From positions 620,001 to 684,000 of the forward strand of contig OX337237.1 of the NCBI GenBank assembly GCA_946965045.2: 64,000 nt of DNA, read 5' to 3'. The stretch is from Epithemia pelagica. Taxonomy: Eukaryota; Bacillariophyta; Bacillariophyceae; Surirellales; Surirellaceae. Shown here in pieces: positions 18,489 through 29,850 of the stretch (positions are counted from its first letter, which is position 1; every line of letters starts with the position of its first letter). The translations under genes were made by a program, and so were the position numbers. Below the pieces are notes generated by a model. The model was not told the origin of the DNA. It was given only the letters and a program-made list of their open reading frames with translations, and did no database searches.

Positions 18489-21400
18489 CTCCCCACAATT
18501 CGTCGAGTGAGGATTGTTATTTTCCTTGTCATGCTTCTGAACGTTTCCTCCCCAGAAGAATATGATCTTGAACGTGGTCCATACTTTCGAGAATTTCCAA
18601 TGCTTACTGACAATGTATCCCGGACGCTCTCATAGGGATATCTCAGGCAATAAGTAATCAGTTCATCATTCTTCAGTTGGTAGGTCTTGTCGGTGCCCTT
18701 TGAGCTATGCTCCCCAGGTGCCTTCTTCATCCAAACATTGGGATCTGCTTTAGTTGGTGACAAATCCATATCAAGTGGGATGTCAAAGAAACAGTCACGC
18801 CGACATGCTCCTGAAGATTTTAATCCCTTTGAGGCCTTGTGCGTAATCAAGATGTGACCTGATTCCTTGAGTTCTTGTCTTGCAACTATCAAGATCTTCT
18901 CTCCAGATAAAGCTTCCAGGTCGTGTGCATTTCCAACTTTTGCTCCCCATATATCCATATCATTGAGAATCCCAAGACAGGTGGTTGTATGAAAGTTGTG
19001 AATGGAAGTAGTACACAAAAAGATTGCCTCAACCGGTTCTTTGGTAAAAGCCTCGTCTGTGATGAGAAGTGCTGGGCGACTATCATCATGTTTTACAAGA
19101 TGGATTTGAATCTTGTTCTTGTGATACTCTTCTGGTGATGCATTTATCATTTCCCTTCTTTTGAACTGAGCTTGAACGCAATCCTTGACTTTTGTGAGGG
19201 ATTGGATCTGTGAAGCCTGAAAGAGCTCAACTTCAGTAGTGTCGTGCCACTTTCTTTTACCATGTTGCTTGTCTAACAAAACAGCTAATTCTTCATTTGT
19301 CATTGAAACTTGATAACCAAACTTGTACTTGATGGAACGACAGGCTTGCTTGATTCTTGACTGCTGTTTGGCAGCTTGAACAAGGCATTTACTAGTCTTG
19401 ACAAAACGCTTGAGATGTTTCCATCCAAGTTCATTTAATAGGTCATGTTTCTTGGCATAGGCATCATTTACCATGAGTGACGGAGGCTCATAGATCATCT
19501 CCCCAGTCTCCCAATCAACAAGTATATTACAGTGACTTCTTTTGTAGTCAGGATTGTTGCTAATACTTGACGGTTCTTGATCTGCAACAACGTCCCTGAA
19601 CTGAAAAACGTCATCTTCAGTTTCCTGTGCTTGGTTGTCCTGTTTGATGTATTCCATATGTTGACGGTATGAAATTATCTTGTCAATGTCGGAAATGGAT
19701 TTGCAGAAAGTGTACTTGATACAGTCTTCTTGCTTGAGAGCATCTTGTTCTAAATCAATGACGCATCTTATAAGACACGGTTGTGGTTGCTCCCCATTAT
19801 ACGGTTGTCGTTGCTCCCCATTTTCCTCTGGATCATAAACAAGGAAAGGTTGTCCAATAGTGTCATCATGTTTGATCATTGGAATTTGCGTGGATGGATC
19901 TTCACCTTTGCTAGAAATGAGAACAATGTCAGCTTGCTTGCCGTTGGGTTCACTTGGAAGCAATTCCTCCCCTGAAGAGGTATCCACACAAAGGTTGCTG
20001 GGTGGCGTGGGTGCATCATGAAGAATGGCAGAGTAACAAAGGGTTGGAGTGTCCAGAGACAAAGTATCACCAATAGGAGGGGCAAAAACAAGCCAGTAGC
20101 CAAGTGTCGTAACAAAAGAGGGAGGGTAGGGACGGTAGGGACGGTGGGAGAGGGCATATGATTCGGTAAAGTAGGGGGCCTTGTCCCAGATAAGGAAGAA
20201 AAGAGGGTGGGTAATGCCGGGTGGGCGACCATTGAGGATCTCAAGAGGGATATGGCCCGAAACGGTCACGACGTATGTTGTCCTCTTAACGGTCTGATAA
20301 CGGTTCTCAGCCATGTTCTGATCTTGGAGGTATGGTTTGGAACAGTATTCTCCAAGCAGGGGTGTGAAGAAGGAAGGCGTATCAGGTCCATGATCGTAAG
20401 GTAAATCCAAGAGAAGGTTGAGGTTACAGACAACACGATTGGTATACTTCCCAAAAGCATCATTCGGATTACCATCATTTTCAACAGTCCTTGAAGAAGG
20501 TGCTGTATCTTGCATGGGATCAAGATACCAATGATTATAGCCAGTCAATTGATTGTCACCGGAGAAAGTAGACATGCGAGAGAGCAGATGTCGAGATATC
20601 TCAACTTTCTGTTTACAGTTGTTGTTCTCGAGGCAATCATTAGGGATGGATGTTGCCTTGGTATTGGACACCAAATTAGCAAGATCAGATGTTGGATGAT
20701 TGACATCAATATTGGTCACAACTTGTGGAACCAACCGGGTAATCAGATCAAAGAAATTATCTTGATGGTCTTGGGAATCATCTTGAATCATGTCGTCAAT
20801 CCATGCACGACCAGGGTCGGGATCAGGTTCCGGATCAATGTCAAGAGTATGCGTCTGTTCCATGCATGCAGTTGTTGATGACGCATTCAGGGTAGACTTG
20901 TTGTACGCAATGATTACTTGACGACTATTGTCGTTGAGTTTACTCCATAGATTTCTTGGAAGACTGATCTTTGGACGAAGCGAAGATGATTCCTTGGTCT
21001 TCACGTTAGTTCTCTTAATCATGCGGTGTTTTTCTTTGGGTGATAGATCTTTGATATCAAAATCTTGATCATATTGAAAGTCGCATTGCTTGGTATGCTT
21101 AAGTCGGTTAGACTTTGGTGCTCGAGTTGCTTGGTCATGATCATATGCGGCATCAAGGAGAAGACGGAAATATGATTGATAACAAAGTGTCTTTGCACCA
21201 GACAAGATGTTGACTTGTCGTAAATCAGGTACCTTTTCAACGGCTTTCATCAGGAAGGTCATCCTAGTGGAGTGGCCAGGAATGTGATCAAACATTGATC
21301 CCAGATTGTCGAGAAGATGGAATTGGTGTTGAAAGTGGAGAAGAAACTGATAGGTGGTGCCGTGCCATGAATCATCGAGACAAAGATTGGAGATGTAGTT

Positions 21401-21880
21401 GTTAAGACGTAGCACCTCTCTTTTTGCTAAACGAAATGACGAAATGCAACCTTGGTTCAGACGGAGCTTGGTGAAGTCTGCATTGATTCTCCAATGATCA
21501 TAATTGGCCTTGGTGAGGTTCAACCAGGTAGAGCGAGGTAAATCAGACTGCTGCAGGGTTGAGGTTTGTTCTCGTGACCAATGTGCTAGGATCTTCAGTT
21601 GATGCCTTGTATATGTCTTCAGGTCCATGGTCTTGTTCCCATACTTGTATTGTCCAAGGTCCTTGATATTCTTTTCTGGATTGACTGCAAGATAGTCGAT
21701 GACATTCAGAATGTGTTCGAAACCACTATGTTTTATCCATTGATGAAGGGCTTGAGCTCGTTCTTCATCACATTCAAATAGATGCTGGGTGATATGATTG
21801 AACACTTGTGTATCTGATATGTCAGGCGGTACTGAGTCGTCAGAAGGAAGAGAAGGTGTCTTGGGGTATGTTGGATCCAT
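18464..21880 (-). CDS. Composite gag-integrase-RT polyprotein of the Copia element
   Basis: One intact 1,138-aa frame that ends inside the 3' LTR. Residues 1 to ~340 resemble diatom Copia gag, including ISLPRNLWSKLNDNSRQVII. A middle part matches only the end of integrase: the block MAENRYQTVKR holds the third acidic residue, followed by LEILNGRPPGITHPL; the protease and first two integrase acids are not seen. Residues ~800-1100 match the start of Copia reverse transcriptase (EELAVLLDKQHGKRKW, GLKSSGACRRDCFF, PTKADPNVWMKKA). The expected first catalytic Asp (WxxDxGNA) is Lys here (WGAKVGNA), and the YVDD box and RNase H are absent. It therefore cannot polymerise DNA and must depend on another element's enzymes. 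Confidence 0.75.
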   Translation of the reverse strand: MDPTYPKTPSLPSDDSVPPDISDTQVFNHITQHLFECDEERAQALHQWIKHSGFEHILNVIDYLAVNPEKNIKDLGQYKYGNKTMDLKTYTRHQLKILAHWSREQTSTLQQSDLPRSTWLNLTKANYDHWRINADFTKLRLNQGCISSFRLAKREVLRLNNYISNLCLDDSWHGTTYQFLLHFQHQFHLLDNLGSMFDHIPGHSTRMTFLMKAVEKVPDLRQVNILSGAKTLCYQSYFRLLLDAAYDHDQATRAPKSNRLKHTKQCDFQYDQDFDIKDLSPKEKHRMIKRTNVKTKESSSLRPKISLPRNLWSKLNDNSRQVIIAYNKSTLNASSTTACMEQTHTLDIDPEPDPDPGRAWIDDMIQDDSQDHQDNFFDLITRLVPQVVTNIDVNHPTSDLANLVSNTKATSIPNDCLENNNCKQKVEISRHLLSRMSTFSGDNQLTGYNHWYLDPMQDTAPSSRTVENDGNPNDAFGKYTNRVVCNLNLLLDLPYDHGPDTPSFFTPLLGEYCSKPYLQDQNMAENRYQTVKRTTYVVTVSGHIPLEILNGRPPGITHPLFFLIWDKAPYFTESYALSHRPYRPYPPSFVTTLGYWLVFAPPIGDTLSLDTPTLCYSAILHDAPTPPSNLCVDTSSGEELLPSEPNGKQADIVLISSKGEDPSTQIPMIKHDDTIGQPFLVYDPEENGEQRQPYNGEQPQPCLIRCVIDLEQDALKQEDCIKYTFCKSISDIDKIISYRQHMEYIKQDNQAQETEDDVFQFRDVVADQEPSSISNNPDYKRSHCNILVDWETGEMIYEPPSLMVNDAYAKKHDLLNELGWKHLKRFVKTSKCLVQAAKQQSRIKQACRSIKYKFGYQVSMTNEELAVLLDKQHGKRKWHDTTEVELFQASQIQSLTKVKDCVQAQFKRREMINASPEEYHKNKIQIHLVKHDDSRPALLITDEAFTKEPVEAIFLCTTSIHNFHTTTCLGILNDMDIWGAKVGNAHDLEALSGEKILIVARQELKESGHILITHKASKGLKSSGACRRDCFFDIPLDMDLSPTKADPNVWMKKAPGEHSSKGTDKTYQLKNDELITYCLRYPYESVRDTLSVSIGNSRKYGPRSRSYSSGEETFRSMTRKITILTRRIVGSVRILTFN

Positions 21881-22384
21881 GGTAGTATATGGTTGGTTCG
21901 TTGTTTATTTAATGTGTGGTGTGATCTGAACCCGGATGTACCACGTGTGTGCCACGTATATCAGTACCCGGATGTGTGTTGTGCTTGGAACCCGGATGTG
22001 AGGATCTCGGTTTTGTCTCTGGTTTGTTGTGGAAACGACTTAAAGTTACTTATCCTTGGTCACTTCCGGACTCGTTGCGGTGATCGAGTTGAACCGGGGA
22101 GTCAGGAATAGTGGTAGCTTCCTCGTCTTGCTCGTAGTCCTCAACAAAGTACTGGTCAGGTGAGTATTGGGAAGGTAGTTGCACGGAGTCCTGGTCCAGC
22201 TTGAGGTCCTGGAATAGGAGAGGGTTGGTGACCCTAGCCTCAGCCAGGCTGGCCCTGTTGTTGGGTTGGGTAGTTTTGTCCTCTAACTCTTGTTTGTTGG
22301 GGTAGCTCAATCTGTAATGGGCGTAGATGGGTAAGTAAGGTATCCAATGCAACTGCAGGGCAATGAGCGCTGAGACTGTTAATC

Positions 22385-23140
22385 TAGTAGAACTCTCATT
22401 GAGAATTCAGAAGGGTAATAGGTAGTTGGGTAAAAGGCTCGCTGAGCCGACAATCGATCACCAACCGATACAACAATCCTCCACGGGTCAGAGAAGAGTT
22501 GCAAGTCGAAGTCCGCCGTGGGTGGGGGCAGTCGGTCCACTGATAAGAGGTTAGTCTTAAGATGAGTGTTAAAATGGTGATATTAATGATTGTGAGATGA
22601 TTACTAACTAAGGTGTTTGATGAAGGTCGAGGTCCTGGCTCTTGTATACGGCCATGGATCTGGTGTGATAGGTCCTCAAATGGTTGGAGTAGACCTGCAT
22701 TGTTGTATTGAAAGTATATGCAGTTGTATATCATATACCAATGCCAACAGCTCTTGCTTTGTTGTGATATAGGTAGTTTTCTTGGCGCATTGTTGATTGC
22801 ATTCTTGGAATTGTGGGAATGGAAATATGGTCTCGCGTGATCGTGATTCGTGCTTTGATTACTTAGGTCGTTGAGGTAAGTCGTGGAGGTGCTCACTCGG
22901 ATCTTGATTGCGCGCGCTTGAGAATATTGGGCGCGCACGTGATGGGCCATAGTCAATATCCGAGCGGTCGCCGATAGCGCGTGCATTGCGAGCATGCCTT
23001 GGCCAAAATTAAAGGTCCGCGAGCATGCCGTCATTCTTTTCTCACTTTTACACAAATGTCATCGGATGCCATAAAATACTAGCATCAGTCGATGTGTTGT
23101 AGATTCCACCACCACCTAGTTAAAGGTGAGAATCCTAACA
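22385..23140 (-). repeat. 5' LTR of Copia-type element
   Basis: 756 bp, same sequence as 17733-18488 as far as I could compare. Being upstream in the element's direction, it should carry its promoter and transcription start. Confidence 0.85.
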
Positions 23141-24339
23141 TGGGTTGGTATGGGGGATTCTTCGGATTGGGCTAGTTTCAGGGCCCGTGCCGTTTGGGTC
23201 AAGAGACGGGGGTATGCAGCCGCTGCGGCGTTGTGGTACCCCAATCCTCCGAGTCTGTTGGGAAGGCTCGCTATGAGGGTCGATTGTTCTGTCACGTTGG
23301 TTTCGACAGTTGATGTGAGGTTGGCGATGAACTTGGCAATCAACCGGTTTGTTTTTGTCGTGACTGGACTGTTCCAGAGTGTGGATCGCTGGTTGGGGCA
23401 TGGGTGGGCCTGGACAATGTCTGCTGGGAGCAGGTGCAGAATGGCGGGGATGAAGGAATAGCGGAAGAGGGAGCTTCGGGTTTGGAGGTCGTCCATTTGG
23501 TTTAGTTTGTCAAGGTTGCTCTCCACGTTGTGGAGCCGTTGTTCGATGAATGTTTGTGCAAACGTTGGTGATCCAATGGGTTGTCCCAAGAAACGGGTAC
23601 CGGTTGTCAGTTCTGCTGCTTTTGGGTCGGTCGGGGAGAGTAGATGCAGTGCATGCTGGAGGCTCGAACGATGTTGTGGTTGCAGTCGCTCCAGGGGGGA
23701 CTCGTGGGAGGTAGAGGTCAGTATTTTTGTTTTTGTCACGTTTAATTGGATCCCCATTGGCTCACCCAGTTGTTGGAAACGTTGAATGAACCAATCGATG
23801 TCTTGGTGGGGAAGACAGATGGACGTATTGTCCATGATGGACGCCGTGTGTGCGACGCCGCCTTTTCCGTCGTCGTAGTCGTCGCCGTTGTTTTTGCGTA
23901 CCGCAGCTCTTGCGGCTTGCTCTTTGTTGATTTTATTTGTCAGTGCCAGTAATAGGAGGCACGCAAATAACGGACTGAGTGGGCATCCTTGGGGAAATCC
24001 TTCCTCCTGGAGGAAATGGTTGGGATTTTTGTCGGCGTCAAAGAACCATGATTGGCATGGTTTCCCCGTCAGCAAATCGTATAGGGGTACCAGAGGGGCT
24101 GTTGCGGGGTCGTTGAGGAGTATTTCCCGGGCGGCCGTCCTCGATGTGCTGTTGAACATATTATGCAGGTCCAGCAACAGTAGACTACGTGTTGGTAAGT
24201 TGTCCTCTTGGTCCCAATGAATGTATTGGTGTACGGCGGCTGTGGTTGTTTGAGCGACAAAATCCACACCACCGGGGGTTTGGATGCCATATTTTGTGTA
24301 GCCATATGATGCAGTCGTAAAATTTGAAAAGCACTTTGG
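23141..24339 (-). pseudogene. Non-LTR reverse transcriptase, polymerase part (split and 5'-truncated)
   Basis: An open minus-strand frame from ~24339 (in-frame TGA just upstream) into the LTR insertion site. Motifs are in order: LLLLDLHNMFNST (first catalytic Asp), GFPQGCPLSPLFACLLLL, then MDNTSI where xxDD is expected, and GIQLNVTKTKI. The second Asp of the catalytic pair appears to be Asn, which would inactivate it. There is no endonuclease domain or ATG upstream, so the element is 5'-truncated as is usual for LINE copies. The coding sequence resumes beyond the LTR element at 17732. Confidence 0.75.
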
Positions 24340-24420
24340 TCAAGCTCTTTCATGGTTCTTCCACTTGGAGAAGGAGAGTCCCAGTCTAGAATAGGGACCA
24401 CCACATGGCTACCGTAGCCA

Positions 24421-24462
24421 ATGCGCGACCGCGTTTGCGAGTGACGTGTTGGAAGCAAACTT
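24421..24462. repeat. Dispersed ~42-bp repeat, copy 1
   Basis: The motif ATGCGCGACC...GAGTGACGTGTTGGAAGC recurs at about 26869-26912, 31737-31780, 36023-36060 (decayed) and 40708-40750 (inverted). Here it lies just before the point where macro-domain homology begins. Confidence 0.6.
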
Positions 24463-24599
24463 TTTTCACAGCAAGAAAAGCATTCCCCATAGCGATGAAA
24501 CACATCCACGCCACGGCTGCTTCTCACTGCCAATTGGGGCTTCATTCACCAAGTCGCATCGGCAACGGATTCAATCCATCCGAGACAGATTCAAAAAAG

Positions 24600-24886
24600 T
24601 CGCTTGCTCTTCTGCCGGAGCGCGAGGATTACCTGTCGACGTGGCGATTCACGTTGCGGCGCAAGTCTGTGCCGATTGGATCTTGGAACAAGCAGCCACC
24701 ACCCACAACGACAGCGAAGACGACACCAACAAGAAGAAGGACACTTCAATTCCAACCACCGACCAGGACGACGCGAATCCTGGCGCCACGGTCGTATTTG
24801 GACTCTTGGAACACGCCCATGCCGAACAATTGGCGGCCGCTCTGACGGAGAGATTGGAAGCGCGAGAGCAACCACAAGAAGAATGA
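24600..24886 (+). pseudogene. Macro-domain protein, C-terminal remnant
   Basis: The last ~95 codons match the ends of the macro-domain proteins at 43767-44820 and 50816-51883: AGARGLPVDVAIHVAAQVCADW, an Asp/Asn/Thr linker, then TVVFGLLEHAHAEQL. The N-terminal ADP-ribose loop is missing. Upstream sequence is unrelated and includes a dispersed repeat. It stands upstream of a kelch gene on the same strand, as the complete macro genes do, so it is part of an inverted fourth copy of that cassette. Confidence 0.7.
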
Positions 24887-25436
24887 GTTGGACCAAGCCG
24901 CTGACTCCCTACCTAGAGGTAGCTGTGGGTGTGATCGTCCGTACCAATTCCACACACACGGGGGAGATGGTGGCGGAACAACAGAGGTTCCGAATCCACA
25001 CGCATCCGCACGACGATGACGATCTGTGTGTGCGTCCAAAACCCGTCACGACCCCCCATACACAATAAGCCATACACCAAGACACATACGCATACGTGCG
25101 CCCGAGCGCTAGCCTCCTCACTAGATCTAGAGGATGGCGGTGGAGGAGGATTGGTCTCTTGAACTCTGTGTGTGTGTTGAGTTTCTCCATCCCCTATATT
25201 CCACCAGCGTTCTAGGACTACAGCAGTCAATGCCACAACCGTGTGGGAGATCTGCCAAGTTTTCTCGTCAACGATCGGCTCACAGACTCTGTACCAAAAC
25301 CTGAGAAACAACAGTTTTGTGGATCGTGGACACACTCCCGGATCGGACTACCTATACTACCCAAAACCCAACCAACGGTTGTGCAAGAAACAACCACATT
25401 GTTTCTTCCATAGTCGCTGGATGACACAGTTTTAGG

Positions 25437-26573
25437 ATGGAGGATGTAAAAGAGCAAGCACGTTTGTCTGGACTCGTTTTGGGCAACAATCACGATGAAT
25501 CACGATGGAGTTTCAATGAAGCCGGAATTCGTGAGCGATGGTGGAACGCATCGGTTGTGGTACATGCTCCTTACAATGAAAAGGAAGAAATTATTGTCGT
25601 GTTGGGGGGCCACATATACGGGGCTTTGGATCCGGATCCTACCACAACAGTTTTGCTTCTAAAAAATAGTGATGGAAGCGAACACAAGCGAGGTCCCAAG
25701 ATGAACAAACAGCGAGTAGGACTTGCAGCGGTTGTTTGTAACGGCTGTGTCTACGCCATTGGAGGACTTCTTCAGTATTCTATTGAGCGGATTGAAGTCT
25801 CAGATTTACTGTCAAGTGCCTATTTGAACAAGACTGAGAAGAAAACACCGTGGAAAATATTGCAGTGTCGTTTGTCTACTGGTGGTTCATGCTCAGCTAC
25901 CGTGGTCCAAAACAGGTACATTGTAATTGGTGGAACAGATTGTAATGGAAATGTGGATATTCTTGACATAGCTCAAGCAAGTCAACCTTTCATTTTCCAA
26001 GGACCATCCATGAATGTTCCTCGTATCTACTTCGGAATGGCGGCCATTGGTTCACGTGTCTACGTCATTGGTGGAAAGAAGATTATTGGAGGACATGAGA
26101 TGTTAACTTCCGTCGAATACTTGGACTTGTCGGCTGATTCAGGCAACGATGGAAGTGATTTTCAAGAATCGACCCTTGCACCTTCTTTGTCATGGAAAAT
26201 GCACAATAATCTGGTTCTTTCTCTTCCTCGTTTCAGACATTCTGTTGTCCGCCTTGGAACATGCCTGCTTGTGGTCGGAGGTCGTAGTGACGATCGATTT
26301 TCTGTTGAAAATGAGGGTGACGCCAGAGTGCGTTTCGTGGAGGTTCTTGACACGAAACACAATAAAGTCTGGAGGCTTCCTGGAATGACAAAAGGACTAG
26401 GCGGGCATTTCGCAGCAGTTGCTTATTCCAATGGGATTATTGTTAACAATGAATTTGCTCTTGGAGATGAGTTGAAACCCTGCCAGACCTTTGAAAGGTT
26501 TCCATTGATGGATAAGAACTCTGCCCTGTACAAGCTTCTGCTGGATGGTCCTTCATTGAGACAATTTGATTGA
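25437..26573 (+). CDS. Kelch-repeat protein, copy 1
   Basis: A 378-aa protein made almost entirely of kelch-type repeats: VCNGCVYAIGG, RYIVIGGTDCNGNVDIL, GSRVYVIGGKK and CLLVVGGRSDD each give the Gly-Gly turn of one blade. The spacing suggests a five- to six-bladed propeller. No BTB, F-box or signal peptide is present. Such propellers bind partner proteins; the partner is unknown. The start MEDVKEQARLSGLVLGNN is shared with the other copies. Three more copies lie on the opposite strand at 41236, 48246 and 56345. The stop codon coincides with the left end of the 3.3-kb duplicated segment. Confidence 0.8.
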   Translation: MEDVKEQARLSGLVLGNNHDESRWSFNEAGIRERWWNASVVVHAPYNEKEEIIVVLGGHIYGALDPDPTTTVLLLKNSDGSEHKRGPKMNKQRVGLAAVVCNGCVYAIGGLLQYSIERIEVSDLLSSAYLNKTEKKTPWKILQCRLSTGGSCSATVVQNRYIVIGGTDCNGNVDILDIAQASQPFIFQGPSMNVPRIYFGMAAIGSRVYVIGGKKIIGGHEMLTSVEYLDLSADSGNDGSDFQESTLAPSLSWKMHNNLVLSLPRFRHSVVRLGTCLLVVGGRSDDRFSVENEGDARVRFVEVLDTKHNKVWRLPGMTKGLGGHFAAVAYSNGIIVNNEFALGDELKPCQTFERFPLMDKNSALYKLLLDGPSLRQFD

Positions 26574-29500
26574 CTGTCAGCATTAGATGATACTTGTGAC
26601 CCATCATAGTACTGAAAGATGACTGGAGTTGTGTTCCTCCCTCTTTTTGCCGCTGCGAGAGTTCGAAAGACCTATAATGATGCCGGCAGTCCAGAGACAT
26701 TTTTCATCCGAGTTACGATGGAAACCATCATCGTTTCGTTTGCCCTCCTTGTACAATAGGAGTAAAGAATTAGTTGTAGGAGAACTTACTCCTACTATAT
26801 AGGAGTAATAGGAGTAGGAACCTTTTGTGACTTTTGATTGACTCTCTCGACACATAGCTAGCTAGTAAATGCGCGACCGGATTGCCGAGTGACGTGTTGG
26901 AAGCAAACTTGGACTCCAACAAAAGCGTTCCATCCCTCCCTTCAGTTGAATCGACTAGAAGCTTGACGACAAATTTTGGGTCTTTGGTGAATGTTTTTTG
27001 CGTTTGAATTACCCGCCTGAGACAGGCGACCCACTGTAACCAAACATTTGTCGACACAGACCAGCCGACACAGGTTGATTGTGTCTCCAAAGTTTGAAGG
27101 ATAACAAATGCTGCATTTTCCCAGCCATCGTCTAATATGAGGTTGTGTGCAAGGAGAATTAAGGCTCACATACCCCTTCAGCATGAAACAGGGTTTGTCC
27201 TTATTCTCGTCCTTGGCGATGCACGCAAATTGTGCAACCCTTTCAAACAACCGTGTCAGGTATGTAAGCGACTCCTCCCTTGCGCTTTCGGCTTTTGCCT
27301 TCTCCCCTCGCCGGTTGTAATTAAAGAACACCCTAAAAACATAATGTTTCGTTGCTGCAGTCATTTTTTTCTTAATCGGTAACTCTTTCTGCAACCCTTT
27401 CATTTTATGAGAACAATGGACACCACCCCTGAGTCACCAGATCTTTGTCTACGACAAGATACAGTAATCGATATGTGGCCAAATGCATCAACAAGAAAAG
27501 CTGCAAAGATCCACTGCATCATCCCAAAGATTATCTGCCTCGTCTCCCAACAGAAATTGTAAATTCTCAAAAGAAACTATAACGCGCCCTTGGCTGCGCT
27601 CCTGGATTATTTTTTGGGCCCCAGCTCGCGCTGATTTACAGAAGAGGCCTTCTAGAGCAGCCTGGTTATCGACATTTACGCGAACACAAACAGATGCCGC
27701 AGGGTGCAGGTGCAAGGCCCCATGGAAAGTTTTGTGCTGATCAAATGTAACGGCAATTGAATCAGGAGGAAGGTCATCCAGTTTTCGTACCGTGAACATG
27801 CTGAAAAGAGCCACGACAACATGCTGAACTTCCGGAAATCGATTATTTTGAAGGACTGCGCGAGCCTTGTTGATGGTTTCTGGTATGTTTAGATGACCAT
27901 GGACTCGTTTGCGTTGATCGGCTATCAAAACATAATTGCCTGGATTCCCGTCCAGTTCCAGTGTGTAGAAGATATCGATTCCCTTGCCGTTGTCGCCATT
28001 CAATACAACCAACCCTTCTTTGATCCAGTTTACTGGCCTCGGGTAGTCCTTAAAGAGAATCGAAGCAGGCAAGGAATCATTAAGTGGCTCATTCATCTGA
28101 ACCACCCGCATTGGCTTGAGACGGACAGTAAAATTGGACACGTTGGTCTCTGCACCATTGAAGAGCTTCTTCAGTGTTGAAACGTTTGTAGCCGATGTGA
28201 TACAAAGCGCATTGATACGAAGCGCAACGAAACAAGCGCCAAATAGTTCCCATTGCTGCCAAGGAGCATTCGAAGGATTAAAAACGTTGTTATCCACAAA
28301 ATCCCCAAGATACTTCAAAGCGTCCATGAAAGCGTCTTCTGCTGGGGGCAACCTGTGATTGCTTTTGTCCACTTTGCTCAGATGATAGAAGAAGCAATAT
28401 GGAAGTTGAAGCCTTCTGTCGTCGCCAAGGATGCAAACAGAGCCATCACGGAGACGTCTAAAAGAGAGATGTTTGATCTTTGATTCTTCAATTCTCGCAA
28501 ATGGCGTATCCTCCTCCGTGACTGTTGCCCCGTTGACTGAGTAGGCCACCAACCAAATAAGCTCGCGTAAGGTAAAACCTGTTTTCTCTTTCCTTTTTTT
28601 TGCTTTTGGCGTTACATCGCTTCTCGGAACGGTGCTGTACACATTATCGAAGAATTCTCCGAACTTTTCTTCAAAGGTGTTTTTGTACTCTTCTTTCGCC
28701 GAATGCGGTGATTCATCTCCATTCGTCTTCTGCCATGTGAGGCATTCGTCTGCATATTCTGTGCATGGGCGTGGAACACCACCCAGAAAGAATAGATGTC
28801 TGCAAAAAATATCTTGCAGGAGAAGTTCTTTCATGCCGTCGCCTCTTCCATACACCGCCTTTCTCATTGCCTCTGTGTCGAGCAGTGGCATTCGGACCCG
28901 CTTAGTGCTTATAGCCGCTGCGTATGCATTTGACGATGCTGAGGCTGCCAATGACATCTTTGACCAGTCCGTACCCGCAAACATGGGAAGCATCACCACA
29001 CTGTTTTGTTTTGTCATTTCACTGAACATAGCATCGAGAAAATTCGCCAACGCATCTTCCCCGTCGACATGATTTGGGGGAATGCGTTGATACTCATCGA
29101 TCCCAACGAAGAGAGCACATTTGTCTTGATCATTTAATCCAAGAACCCTCTGAATTACTTTAAAAACGTCACCAAGTGTGAGTTCATCGGCATTCCTTGG
29201 CAACGATGTCCAAAAGTGTTGCCAACCATTTAACTTGCTGTTTCTTTCAAGAAAAATAGCATAGAGAAGCCGCCAAGCGAAGCCAGCATGGGCACCCATA
29301 GACCTCTCCTCAGATACCACCGAATGGCCATTTCCATAACTCAAGACAAGCGCCAACCTTTGTTTTGTAGGTGGAAAATTTACATCGCTCCAGATATTTG
29401 CATCGTCGTTGAATTTCTTCACCCACTCATCCAACAAACGGGTTTTGCCAATGCCGGACATTGCAGAACAAACAGGAAAGGGATAATCCCTTCGATCGCT

Positions 29501-29850
29501 TTTACCCTTTGTAGCGGATTCAAATAGTTTTTTTAGACAACTTTCGGTTGTTTTCATCGCTTGTTGGCGGCCTTCAAGGGTAAACTCCATACTTTCAGGA
29601 GACAGTAGATGAGCGCCAGAGGCCAACACCGCTTGGTCGTTCATACGTTCTTTCAACCATGCGAACAACGCATCCGCTGATGAAAGCTTCAAATGTTTTC
29701 CTGTTGGGATCTTTTTGAGACTAAGCTGAACAGAGTTTGAGGCAGTTGGATGGGCTGCAACCATAGGATTGGACACATTGGACGTCAATGGCGTGGAGGC
29801 GGGAAATTGTTGGGACATCATCTTCGGCGGCGAGGTGGAGGTTAAGGTCG
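26568..29850. repeat. Segmental duplication, copy A (3,283 bp)
   Basis: Matches 31436-34718 at a constant offset of 4,868 bases, so without indels. I noticed one substitution (A at 26792, T at 31660). It contains the kelch 3' flank, a 153-codon frame and nearly the whole NTPase gene. Copy A is contiguous with the kelch gene and with the NTPase signal-peptide region, suggesting it is the original. Confidence 0.9.
26942..27403 (-). CDS. Hypothetical 153-aa protein (segment copy A)
   Basis: An intact frame 84 bases downstream of, and on the same strand as, the NTPase gene. It starts MKGLQKELPIKKKMTAATKH, is basic, and holds seven Cys scattered over residues ~60-150. No family was recognised. 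The duplicate at 31810-32271 gives the same translation, so there is no evolutionary test of coding. It could be a small gene, a 3' UTR, or a decayed domain. Confidence 0.35.
   Translation of the reverse strand: MKGLQKELPIKKKMTAATKHYVFRVFFNYNRRGEKAKAESAREESLTYLTRLFERVAQFACIAKDENKDKPCFMLKGYVSLNSPCTQPHIRRWLGKCSICYPSNFGDTINLCRLVCVDKCLVTVGRLSQAGNSNAKNIHQRPKICRQASSRFN

Larger units (their letters stand above)
17733..23140 (-). mobile_element. Full-length LTR retrotransposon, Copia type, non-autonomous
   Basis: A 5,408-bp element bounded by two 756-bp LTRs and the 5-bp target duplication TGGGT (17728-17732 and 23141-23145). The purine-rich TTGTGGGGAG precedes the 3' LTR as expected for a polypurine tract. 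The interior has a ~500-bp leader (with a 100-codon frame, 22050-22352) and one long ORF. It interrupts a non-LTR reverse transcriptase gene. The equal-length, seemingly identical LTRs and the intact ORF indicate a young insertion. The primer binding site was not identified. Confidence 0.85.

Noticed and set aside
26942-27403. Faint resemblance of the 153-aa frame to the start of a rolling-circle replication protein
   Set aside because: Only loose hydrophobic/aromatic similarity; the His-x-His and Tyr motifs are not evident, so no such call is made.
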